In this document: positions 29,877-40,703 of the stretch, one piece after another
How positions within the stretch are numbered: the first letter of the stretch is position 1
Layout: the number at the start of each line of letters is the position of its first letter
From: Mycobacterium sp.
GTDB taxonomy: Bacteria; Actinomycetota; Actinomycetes; Mycobacteriales; Mycobacteriaceae
NCBI RefSeq assembly: GCF_025933915.1
Contig: NZ_JAICZA010000001.1
Location: 18,807 to 82,806, forward strand
Reading direction: 5' to 3'
DNA length: 64,000 nt
Translations under genes and position numbers: made by a program
The notes under the pieces: model-generated
What the model saw: the letters and a program-made list of their open reading frames with translations, nothing else
What the model was told of the DNA's origin: nothing
Database searches by the model: none

Positions 29877-29921
29877 ATGACCTACGACGGGATCATCCGC
29901 GTCAAGCTCTTCCGCAGGTAG
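29877..29921 (+). CDS. Possible 14-aa peptide MTYDGIIRVKLFRR
   Basis: GAGAGGTAGGG Shine-Dalgarno-like sequence 6-8 nt before the ATG, immediately after ctaD. Confidence 0.4.
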   Translation: MTYDGIIRVKLFRR

Positions 29922-29937
29922 TACGCTCCGTCAGCCT

Positions 29938-30375
29938 TCAGCGCGCGACCAGGTTGTCGAGTTCCGGTGTGTCCGAGCCCGTCAGCCGTCGGTGCATGGC
30001 CCACGCGATCCGGGCGCCCTGAATCTTCGCGCGCTCGGCGATGGGTCCCCGGAACATCTGATCGACGGTGTCGTTCCACGTGGTCAGCCAGCGGACAAAG
30101 TGTCGGCCGTTCAAGGGGATTCGTTGATGGACGTGCCGGTGGGCCTGCAAGGCGCTGCCCCGGTAGAGGCCGGCCCGGAACAGCGCGGTCTCCCAGAAGT
30201 CGGCCATCACCGGGATGTGCGACTCCAGGCCCTTGGTCCGCAGCTCCGCGAAAGGTTCGGCGAGGACGTCGTCGGCCATCACCCGGCCGTAAAACCGGCG
30301 CAGGAGCGCCTCGACGTCCGCGCGGGCGGCGAGATCCGCGAGCCCTTGGTCAACCGGGGCACACAACTCAGTCAT
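29938..30375 (-). CDS. Group III truncated hemoglobin
   Basis: DVEALLRRFYGRVMADDVLAEPFAE...VMADFWETALFRAGLYRGSALQAHRHVHQRIPLNGRHFVRWLTTWNDTVDQMF. Confidence 0.88.
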   Translation of the reverse strand: MTELCAPVDQGLADLAARADVEALLRRFYGRVMADDVLAEPFAELRTKGLESHIPVMADFWETALFRAGLYRGSALQAHRHVHQRIPLNGRHFVRWLTTWNDTVDQMFRGPIAERAKIQGARIAWAMHRRLTGSDTPELDNLVAR

Positions 30376-31100
30376 GCGCGCACCCTGGCAAGACACAACT
30401 CGGGTTCGACGAACGGCTCCAGCTCGGCCTGCATCCCCGGCGCGGAACCAACCGACTTCTCCGGCCCCGCCAGGCCCCGCAGCAGCCCCCGGTGCAAGGC
30501 GCACGCCACCTCCGGGTGATCACGGGCCAGGTCGCGGACCGGGCAGCTGTGCAGGCGAATGGTCCACCGGTTGCCGCGGGTCGATTTTGCGGCCGGCACC
30601 AGCTCGGGGCCGAATCCCATCCGGTCGAACACCGCCGTGATCATCGCCGATCTCTGTTCAGCGGCCTTCCTCGGTGCAGCACCGCCCGGAACGGGTTGCC
30701 CCGCAACATCTTCGTGTGAGTCCGCATTGGTGATCCGCTCAGCCCATCGCCGACCCGCGGCTTCGGCACGGCGGCGCCGCTTGTCGGCGGTCTCGCCGAG
30801 TTCCAGTGCCAATATCTCGGCGAGGATTCGATAGTCCATCCGGTCGCGCACCGCGCGATAGCCGGTACGGGGACGACCCACACCGGTTCGTGTGATCCGG
30901 GTGCGCTCGACGAGCCCCTCGCCGCACAACGCGTCAAGGTGGAAGCGCACCGTCGTCGTGTGCAGCCCAAGGCGAGCGGCGAGTTCGTCCGCGTCGACCG
31001 GTTCGTCGCGTTCACGCACCAGTTCCAGAACTCGTTGGCGCTGCCGGTTGTGGCCCGCGCGGTGCGGTCGTCCGGCCTCGTCCTCGTCTTGCTCGCCCAC
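30372..31100 (-). CDS. SufR-like winged-helix regulator with C-terminal Cys motif (regulator 2)
   Basis: ELAARLGLHTTTVRFHLDALCGEGLVERT; LHSCPVRDLARDHPEVACALHRGLLRG...EPELCLARV; 4-bp overlap with globin gene. Confidence 0.82.
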   Translation of the reverse strand: MGEQDEDEAGRPHRAGHNRQRQRVLELVRERDEPVDADELAARLGLHTTTVRFHLDALCGEGLVERTRITRTGVGRPRTGYRAVRDRMDYRILAEILALELGETADKRRRRAEAAGRRWAERITNADSHEDVAGQPVPGGAAPRKAAEQRSAMITAVFDRMGFGPELVPAAKSTRGNRWTIRLHSCPVRDLARDHPEVACALHRGLLRGLAGPEKSVGSAPGMQAELEPFVEPELCLARVRA

Positions 31101-31132
31101 CCGATCCGTCCTCTCGTCCGGTTGCCTTTCAG

Positions 31133-31164
31133 CTATTTAGAGGATATTATTCATTAATAATAGC
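31133..31164. promoter_or_regulatory. Shared promoter element CTATTTAGAGGATATTATTCATTAATAATAGC (site F)
   Basis: 29 of 32 positions essentially conserved with 45377-45408; contains TATTATT-N4-AATAATA inverted repeat. Confidence 0.75.
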
Positions 31165-31230
31165 ACTGCACGCCCGAATCGTCTCCGGTAACGAATGACG
31201 TTGGGGCAGCAGGGAAGCGGGAGGTGCGCC

Positions 31231-32223
31231 GTGTTGGACACCATCGTGGAAGCCAAGCCGGAAAACAAGGTCATCGAGAATGCGGTCCGGTTGGCCTGCC
31301 GCGCCCCGTCGCTGTACAACACCCAGCCGTGGCTGTGGGTGGCCGACGGCGCCGGGCTGGACCTGTTTCTCGACGCGAGCCGTGTCATGCACACGGATCG
31401 ATCGATGCGGGAGGCCCACATCAGCTGTGGCGGAGCGCTCGAGCATCTCCGGGTTGCGATGGCGGCCGCGGGCTGGATCGCCGATGTCGAGCGATTTCCC
31501 GAGTCGGGCAATCCTGCGCACCTGGCGAGGGTGAAATTCGTCCCCGCAGACGGCGTGGCCGACCACCAGCGTCGCCGCGCCGACGCGATCCTCAAACGTC
31601 GAACCGATCGGCTCCCGTTCCTGGCGCCGATCGATTGGGAATCGGTTGAGACCGTGCTGCGCGGCACAATCGGCACCGACGCGGTGCGATTGGACGTATT
31701 GCCGGAAACGATGCGTCCGCGCCTTGCCGAAGCCGCCGAATTCACCGAGTCGCTGCGCCTGTACGACTCCTCGTATCATCTCGAACTCGATTGGTGGACA
31801 GCACCGTTCGAAATGTCGGAGGGCATCCCCTATAGCTCCTTGATTTCGGCGACCGAGTCGGGTCGGGTGGGAGTCAATCGCCACTTTCCCTTCACCCACA
31901 ATCCAGACAGGCGCACCGGCGTCACGCGGGATTTCTCGAAGATCTTGATGCTGTCCACCGAAGATGACAGTCACGCCAACGCGTTTGCGTGCGGCGAGGT
32001 GCTGTCGAGTGTCTTGCTGGAATGCACGATGGCAGGCTTGGCCACCTGCCCGGTGTCGCAACTGACGGAACTGTCGGTCAGCCGTGAACTGCTCGCGGCA
32101 CTCACGGATCACACCGACCTACCCCAGGTCCTCATCCGGGTGGGTGTCGCACCCGCACTCGGCGCAGCACCACCGCCCACGCCCCGGCGTGCGCTGGCCG
32201 ATGTGTTGCGACCGGCGAGTTGA
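31231..32223 (+). CDS. Acg-family FMN nitroreductase-like protein
   Basis: ENAVRLACRAPSLYNTQPWLW, SCGGALEHLRVAMAAAGW, GLATCPVSQLTEL; resembles Rv2032/Rv3131. Confidence 0.88.
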   Translation: MLDTIVEAKPENKVIENAVRLACRAPSLYNTQPWLWVADGAGLDLFLDASRVMHTDRSMREAHISCGGALEHLRVAMAAAGWIADVERFPESGNPAHLARVKFVPADGVADHQRRRADAILKRRTDRLPFLAPIDWESVETVLRGTIGTDAVRLDVLPETMRPRLAEAAEFTESLRLYDSSYHLELDWWTAPFEMSEGIPYSSLISATESGRVGVNRHFPFTHNPDRRTGVTRDFSKILMLSTEDDSHANAFACGEVLSSVLLECTMAGLATCPVSQLTELSVSRELLAALTDHTDLPQVLIRVGVAPALGAAPPPTPRRALADVLRPAS

Positions 32224-32311
32224 GCCTCGGCCGTTGCAGCGGCCCCTGCCCTTCATCCGCCGCTTTGACTACGGTGGTGAGAGTAAGCCAACAACCGGTT
32301 AGGTGAATGCG

Positions 32312-35110
<2,799 letters not shown>

Positions 35111-35154
35111 CCCAAACCGCGCGCCGGACAACATAATACGAGAAGGAGCTGCTC

Positions 35155-35481
35155 ATGGCAGACGGCATGTACCCGCAGGCCACCCAGGAGATCTACAACC
35201 GTCGCAAGGAACTCGCGCCGCACACCCACGAGGCGTTCGAGGCGTTTTCCCGCGCGGTGTTCGCCGAGGGCGCGCTGCCGGAGAAGACCAAGCAGCTCAT
35301 TGCCGTCGCGGTGGCACACACCACCCAGTGCCCCTACTGCATTCAGGGCCACACCAAGCTCGCCCACCGCAAAGGCGCCACCGACGAGGAGATCATGGAG
35401 GCCATCTGGGTGGCCGCCGAAATGCGCGCCGGCGGCGCCTACGCCCACTCCACCCTGGCCCTCGAGGCACTCGCCAAATAG
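35155..35481 (+). CDS. AhpD/carboxymuconolactone decarboxylase-family protein
   Basis: LPEKTKQLIAVAVAHTTQCPYCIQGHTKLAHRKGATDEEIMEAIWVAAEMRAGGAYAHS. Confidence 0.9.
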   Translation: MADGMYPQATQEIYNRRKELAPHTHEAFEAFSRAVFAEGALPEKTKQLIAVAVAHTTQCPYCIQGHTKLAHRKGATDEEIMEAIWVAAEMRAGGAYAHSTLALEALAK

Positions 35482-35485
35482 CCCT

Positions 35486-36607
35486 ATGCCTGACCGCCCC
35501 GCAGTCGTCGCCACGATCGAGACGATTCCACTGCGTATCCCGCTCAAGGTGGACAGCACGCCCGGGGCCTCCCTGTGGGGCGACCCGCTGACCGCGGCAG
35601 ACTCGCTGCTCGTCAAGGTGACGACCCGCGACGGAGTGGAGGGTTGGGGGGAAGCCTTCGGTTTTCGCGCCGTCGATTCGGCCAAACTTGCTGTCGACCA
35701 ACTGATCACCCCGCTGTGCATCGGCCAGGACGCCACCCGGATCGGTCCGCTGATGCTGGAGGTCCAAAAGAAGCTGCACGTTTTCGGGCGCGGCGGTGCG
35801 TTGACCTACGGGCTCTCGGCGGTGGACATCGCCTTGTGGGACATCGCCGGCAAGCTCGCCGACGCTCCCGTCTATCAGCTCCTCGGCGGCGGAGTGGCCA
35901 GCATGCCCTGCTACGCGAGCCTGGCCTGCTATTCCGATCCAACGCTGGTCCGCGTCGCGGTGCGCAACGCAATCGACGCCGGCTTTCACGTGATCAAGCT
36001 GCACGAGGCGGGCATGCCGGCAATGCGCGCGGCCCGCGAGGAAGCCGGCCCCGACGTCGAGCTCATCGTGGACGCCGGCTGTCCCTGGACCTTGACCGAA
36101 GCCGGCGCCGTCGCTGAAGAACTCGGGGCGCTTCGGCTCAAATTTCTCGAGGAGCCCCTGTGGCCGCCGGAGAATTTCGACGGTCTGGCCGAACTGCGAC
36201 GAACCACCGGAATTCCGGTCTCGTCCGGCGAAAACGCTTCCACCCTACTGGAATTCGAGCGAATGCTCGCCGCGGGGGCGGTGGACTTCGTTCAGCCGAG
36301 CCCGGCCAAGATGGGGGGCATCAGCGAGTTGTGCAAGGTTTTTCCTCTTGCGGCCGTCCACAACATCCCGGTGATGACACATTCCTTCTACGACGGTCCC
36401 GGGTTGCTCGCGGCGCTTCATGCGACGGCCGCGCTGGGCAGCGCCGACTCCATGATCGAATGGCGCCGGTTCGACCTGGAGGCGTCCGTCTACGGCGATG
36501 CCCTCACTCCGAAGGCAGGCCGGATCTGCGTCCCGCAGGGGCCGGGCCTGGGTATCGACCCCGATCCCGACGTTGTCCGCGCTTACCGCCGGCAACCGAC
36601 ACCATGA
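35486..36607 (+). CDS. Mandelate racemase/muconate lactonizing enzyme (enolase superfamily)
   Basis: GLSAVDIALWDIAGKLADAPVYQLLGG, VIKLHEAG, LIVDAGCPWTLTEA, FLEEPLWPPENF. Confidence 0.9.
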   Translation: MPDRPAVVATIETIPLRIPLKVDSTPGASLWGDPLTAADSLLVKVTTRDGVEGWGEAFGFRAVDSAKLAVDQLITPLCIGQDATRIGPLMLEVQKKLHVFGRGGALTYGLSAVDIALWDIAGKLADAPVYQLLGGGVASMPCYASLACYSDPTLVRVAVRNAIDAGFHVIKLHEAGMPAMRAAREEAGPDVELIVDAGCPWTLTEAGAVAEELGALRLKFLEEPLWPPENFDGLAELRRTTGIPVSSGENASTLLEFERMLAAGAVDFVQPSPAKMGGISELCKVFPLAAVHNIPVMTHSFYDGPGLLAALHATAALGSADSMIEWRRFDLEASVYGDALTPKAGRICVPQGPGLGIDPDPDVVRAYRRQPTP

Positions 36608-36662
36608 CGATGGTCGATCACGAGGGATCGCTCTGGCCAACGGGCGCGATGACGGTCTAGAG

Positions 36663-36687
36663 TTTACACAACTAGCACTTGTATAAA
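36663..36687. promoter_or_regulatory. Operator-like inverted repeat TTTACACAA-CTAGCAC-TTGTATAAA (site E)
   Basis: 33 bp upstream of OsmC ATG; spacer is 7 instead of 6. Confidence 0.65.
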
Positions 36688-36719
36688 TGCCACGCAGCCA
36701 GAGAGAGGGATCGACCAAT

Positions 36720-37175
36720 ATGAGCATCGCGGAACGGGCAACGCAGACCACATGGGAAGGCCCGCTGGCGTCGGGCGAAGGCACGTTGTCGCAGGGCAGC
36801 AGCGGAGCACTGGACGGCCTGCCGCTGACCTGGGCCTCCCGCACCGAGCAACCTGGCGGCAAAACCAGTCCGGAAGAACTGGCCGCGGCGGCGCACTCGT
36901 CGTGCTTCTCAATGGCGCTGGCCCTGAAATTGGGCGAGAACCAGACCCCGCCACAGCGACTCGAGGTCACCGCCACCGTGACCCTGGATGCGGTCGATGG
37001 AGTTCCGACGATCACCACGTCGCGATTGAAGGTGAGCGCCAGCGTTGCCGGGCTGGATGCCGAATCCTTTGCCGCCGTGGTCGATCAGGCCGCCGCCCTG
37101 TGCCCGGTATCGCGATTGTTCGCCGGCGCGACGATCAGCGTCGACGCCGAGCTCAATGAAACGGAACCTGCCTGA
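36720..37175 (+). CDS. OsmC-family protein
   Basis: TSPEELAAAAHSSCFSMALALKLGE, CPVSRLFAGATISVDAEL. Confidence 0.92.
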   Translation: MSIAERATQTTWEGPLASGEGTLSQGSSGALDGLPLTWASRTEQPGGKTSPEELAAAAHSSCFSMALALKLGENQTPPQRLEVTATVTLDAVDGVPTITTSRLKVSASVAGLDAESFAAVVDQAAALCPVSRLFAGATISVDAELNETEPA

Positions 37176-37191
37176 CGTAGAGGAGGCACAA

Positions 37192-37665
37192 ATGGCCAGC
37201 CTGTCGCTATCTTCCGAGCTGACGCGAGAACACCACGAAATCGATGATGCGATAGAGACTTTCATCGAAAAGCTGGACTGTGGCAGCCTGCAGCGCGAAC
37301 TATTGACCGACACGCTGGAGGCGCTGCGCCGGCACATCTACCTTGAGGAGGTCTTTCTGTTCCCGCCGCTTCGGGAGGGCGGGATCGTGATGCCGATCTT
37401 CGTGATGATGCGCGAGCACGGTGAACTGTGGCACACCATGGGCGCGCTGGCGGATCTACTCGCCGACGGGACCGACAGCCAGCGGCTGAGGGATACGTGC
37501 ACGCAGCTGCTCGCTCAACTTCACCAGCACAACTCCAAAGAGGAGCCGGTCATCTATCCGAGCGCCGACACAGGCCTACCGCCGCAAACGAGCGCGGAAC
37601 TGAGCCGGTTCATCGAGACTGGGCGTATGCCCGACGGATGGGTGTGCCAGCAGGCGAACGCGTGA
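37192..37665 (+). CDS. Hemerythrin-domain protein (paralog of 13765-14250)
   Basis: TREHHEIDDAIETF, LRRHIYLEEVFLFPPL, MREHGELWHTM, LHQHNSKEEPVIYPSAD. Confidence 0.9.
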   Translation: MASLSLSSELTREHHEIDDAIETFIEKLDCGSLQRELLTDTLEALRRHIYLEEVFLFPPLREGGIVMPIFVMMREHGELWHTMGALADLLADGTDSQRLRDTCTQLLAQLHQHNSKEEPVIYPSADTGLPPQTSAELSRFIETGRMPDGWVCQQANA

Positions 37666-37723
37666 GGCTTTCGCTCTGCTGGCGTACAGGACGACCTGCT
37701 GAACTACCGAAGGAGGATTCTCG

Positions 37724-37915
37724 ATGCGCGTGGTAGTGGACCGTGATCGCTGTGAGGGCAATGCGTTCTGTGTGAACATCGCGCCCGAGGTGTTCGAGCT
37801 CGATGACGACGAGTACTCCGTGGTCCTCACCGACCCCGTCCCCGCCGACCAGGAAGCGCTTGCCGAGCAGGCCATCGCCGCGTGCCCGCGCGCGGCGATA
37901 TCCCGCGTCGATTAA
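37724..37915 (+). CDS. [3Fe-4S]-type ferredoxin, 63 aa
   Basis: MRVVVDRDRCEGNAFCVNIAPEVFELDDDEY...AACPRAAI. Confidence 0.93.
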   Translation: MRVVVDRDRCEGNAFCVNIAPEVFELDDDEYSVVLTDPVPADQEALAEQAIAACPRAAISRVD

Positions 37916-37956
37916 AAGACCAAACGCGCGGCGCGACTCGTCAAGCCTCGGGTTGA

Positions 37957-38000
37957 GAATTCGAATGGAGCCGCGGGCTAGCGCGGCTCCATTCGAATTC
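37957..38000. terminator. Perfect 19-bp inverted repeat with 6-nt loop between convergent genes
   Basis: GAATTCGAATGGAGCCGCG-GGCTAG-CGCGGCTCCATTCGAATTC. Confidence 0.85.
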
Positions 38001-38047
38001 CCCTGGTGACAAACCTATTTCGGGCTGGCCCGTAAGCACAGCGGTGC

Positions 38048-38815
38048 TCACCGCCTGATCAGTCGCAGCCGCCACGCATCGGGGCCGCGCTGCTCGTATT
38101 CGACCTCGAGCCGACCCGAGGCGCGGTCGTTGAGTTGGTGCAGCAGCGGGACCGGGTCGTGGGGAGCCACCAGCACCAGGGCTCCACCGGGCGGAACGGC
38201 ATCGAACGCACCGAACACGGTGGCGTGCCGGATCGAGTGGGGCACCTCGCGCACGTCGAGCACGGGATCGTCGACATCGGTCTCGCCGCAACCGCAGTTG
38301 TGTGAATGCTCGTCGCCGTCGGCGGAGGGGGCATAGCCGAGGAGTTCGTTTATGCCCTCGGCCACCTCCATCAGGGAGATGTCCGGGTCGGCGGCGACGA
38401 TCGGCAGGATCCGCTCGTTCTCGTCAACCAAATGCGCGTCGAACAGCACCCGCAGGGCGTGGGCGGAACCGGCCGCGCGCACCGGCGGTTCCGTACGGAT
38501 GCCGTCGACGAGGGAGCCGATGATGCGGTGCGCCGCGATCATCGATTCGATCAGGGGCCGCGCACGTTGGGTGTGGGTGGCGGCCGAGTACAGCCGGTCC
38601 TCTTTGGCGGCGGCGATGGGCAGCAGCTGACCGGCCAGGAATGCCAGGGCCGTGGATCGTGCCGACTCGAAGTCCGCACCGCGCTCGAGCGCCGACACCA
38701 TCGCATCGGTCAGCACCGCGAGCTGCCCCGCGAGCTGAGCGTTGTGGTTGGTGATGGCTTCGACCGCCGCGGCGTCGGCAGCTGTGGACGCCACGATCAC
38801 ATCGTTGGCTGGCAT
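38048..38815 (-). CDS. Hemerythrin-like domain plus DUF2249 protein
   Basis: N-terminal HHE-like helices (NHNAQLAGQLAVL...HRIIGSLVDGI); C-terminal VLDVREVPHSIRHATVFGAFDAVPPGGALVLVAPHDPVPLLHQL. Confidence 0.8.
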   Translation of the reverse strand: MPANDVIVASTAADAAAVEAITNHNAQLAGQLAVLTDAMVSALERGADFESARSTALAFLAGQLLPIAAAKEDRLYSAATHTQRARPLIESMIAAHRIIGSLVDGIRTEPPVRAAGSAHALRVLFDAHLVDENERILPIVAADPDISLMEVAEGINELLGYAPSADGDEHSHNCGCGETDVDDPVLDVREVPHSIRHATVFGAFDAVPPGGALVLVAPHDPVPLLHQLNDRASGRLEVEYEQRGPDAWRLRLIRR

Positions 38816-38891
38816 GTTTTGGTTCCTTTCCGCTGAGCCCGGTCGCTCCGCTGAGCGAATGTGACTCATTGCCCTATGTGCATCGTCCAAT

Positions 38892-38909
38892 AATTTACTA
38901 CAGTAAATT
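38892..38909. promoter_or_regulatory. Perfect palindrome AATTTACT-AC-AGTAAATT (site H)
   Basis: 8-bp arms; ends 2 nt before the GTG start of regulator 3, in a divergent promoter. Confidence 0.7.
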
Positions 38910-38911
38910 CC

Positions 38912-39622
38912 GTGAAAAAAGAGCCTATCGTCCTGGGCCCCCGACCCACGCCGGTGCTGGAGGCGCCGGTGGCGCTGTCCGGGCAGCGGCTACGGGTGCT
39001 CGAGTACGTGCGCGCCCACTCCCCCGTCCGGGTCGCGGAGGCAGCCGCGGCGCTTGACCTGCACGCCAACACCGTTCGCGAACATCTCGACGCGGTCGTC
39101 GAACTCGGGCTCGTCGAACGCTCCACCGCCAGGACTTCCGGGCGCGGGCGTCCGGCCACGTTGTATCGGGCGTCGGCCGCCGACCCCGCGGTGGCGATAC
39201 GTGACTACGCGGGCTTGGCGACCGCGCTGGCCGGACAGCTGGCTCGCACCAGCGCCCACCCGGAGCGCGACGCGCGCGCCGCCGGCGTCGAGTGGGGCCG
39301 CGAACTCATCGACGAGTACAGCCAGACCGGCGGCGATGCGCGGCAGTCCGTGCTCGAGGCGCTGGCACGCCTCGGCTTCGCGCCGGATGACGACCCAGAC
39401 GCGCTGGGTGCGCACCGAGGCGTCGCGCTGCGCCGCTGTCCTCTGCTGAACGCGGCCCGTCGCTACCCGACGATCGTCTGTCAGGTCCACCTCGGCATCG
39501 TCGAGGGAATGCTGGAGCGACTCGGCGCCACCGACACACCGGGGCTTGCTCTCATTCCGTTCGCCGAACCCGGCGCCTGCCGGCTATTCTTACCCGACCC
39601 CGTTGTGCGGCATGATGACTGA
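38912..39622 (+). CDS. SufR-like winged-helix regulator with C-terminal Cys motif (regulator 3)
   Basis: AAALDLHANTVREHLDAVVELGLVERS; LRRCPLLNAARRYPTIVCQVHLGIVEG...EPGACRLFL. Confidence 0.82.
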   Translation: MKKEPIVLGPRPTPVLEAPVALSGQRLRVLEYVRAHSPVRVAEAAAALDLHANTVREHLDAVVELGLVERSTARTSGRGRPATLYRASAADPAVAIRDYAGLATALAGQLARTSAHPERDARAAGVEWGRELIDEYSQTGGDARQSVLEALARLGFAPDDDPDALGAHRGVALRRCPLLNAARRYPTIVCQVHLGIVEGMLERLGATDTPGLALIPFAEPGACRLFLPDPVVRHDD

Positions 39623-40703
39623 CCGAGCCCTCCCGCCCCGCGCGCTGCTGCTGGTGCCCGGCGGGTTCGCGCTGTTGGCAGGGCTTGACGCGGCGCTGAT
39701 GCTGCTCGGCCTCCCCGCACCGGTCGAAACCACCCGGCTGACCGAGGTGCACGGCATCCTGCTGGTGCTCGGGTTCGTCGGCACGGTGATTGCGCTGGAG
39801 CGCGCCGTGGCCGCGCAGCACTGGTGGGCCTACCTGAGCCCGCTGTTCCTCGGCGCCGGCGCGGTGTTGCTGGTCACCCGGGCACCCCGAAACCTCGGGG
39901 GCGTCCTGTTGCTCGCCGGATCCGCGATGTTGGTCGCGGTGTACGTGCCGCTGTGGCGACGGGCCGCCGACGTGTCGGTTCTGGTCCAGGTCGGCGGTGC
40001 CGTTTTGGCGACCGGAGCGGCACTGCTGTGGCTGGGCGGCGTGCCGATCCCCGATCTGTTGCCCTGGCTGTCGGGATTTTTGATCCTCACGATCGTCGGG
40101 GAGCGCCTCGAACTCGCCCGTGTCGCCATGCTCGGCACCCGGGCCGACGCGCTGCTCACGGCGATCGTCGTGGCGATGGTCGCGGCCACCGTCGCCGCGC
40201 TGTTGTGGCCGATGTTCGGCTATCCGCTGCTCGGGGCGACGCTGTTGGCGACGGTGGCGTGGCTGGGTCGGTTCGATGTCGCCCGCCGCACCGTGCGCGC
40301 GACGGGGCTGCCCCGCTACATGGCGGTGTGCCTGCTCGCCGGCTACGGATGGCTGCTGGTACCGGCGTCGACGTGGCTGCTGATCGGCCAAACACCCGCC
40401 GGCGCAAGCTATGACGCGGTGGTGCACGCGGTGATGCTGGGCTTTGTGCTGTCGATGATCATGGCGCACGCACCCGTGATCCTGCCGGCCGTGCTGCGCC
40501 GCCCACTGCCCTACACCCCCCTGATGTACGGCCCGGCCGTGGTGTTGCATGTGTCGCTGCTGCTGCGACTGGCGGTCGGCGACGCACGCGGCGTCCACTG
40601 GGCGCTGCAGGCGGGCGGCGTGCTGAACATCGTCGCCGTCCTCGCATTCGTTGCCGTCGCCCTCAATTCGGCCCTGCGCGCGGCCCGTCGGGTGCCGGCA
40701 TGA
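39612..40703 (+). CDS. NnrS-like polytopic membrane protein
   Basis: TRLTEVHGILLVLGFVGTVIALERAVA, HAVMLGFVLSMIMAHAPVILPAVLRR; overlaps regulator 3 stop. Confidence 0.65.
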   Translation: MMTDRALPPRALLLVPGGFALLAGLDAALMLLGLPAPVETTRLTEVHGILLVLGFVGTVIALERAVAAQHWWAYLSPLFLGAGAVLLVTRAPRNLGGVLLLAGSAMLVAVYVPLWRRAADVSVLVQVGGAVLATGAALLWLGGVPIPDLLPWLSGFLILTIVGERLELARVAMLGTRADALLTAIVVAMVAATVAALLWPMFGYPLLGATLLATVAWLGRFDVARRTVRATGLPRYMAVCLLAGYGWLLVPASTWLLIGQTPAGASYDAVVHAVMLGFVLSMIMAHAPVILPAVLRRPLPYTPLMYGPAVVLHVSLLLRLAVGDARGVHWALQAGGVLNIVAVLAFVAVALNSALRAARRVPA

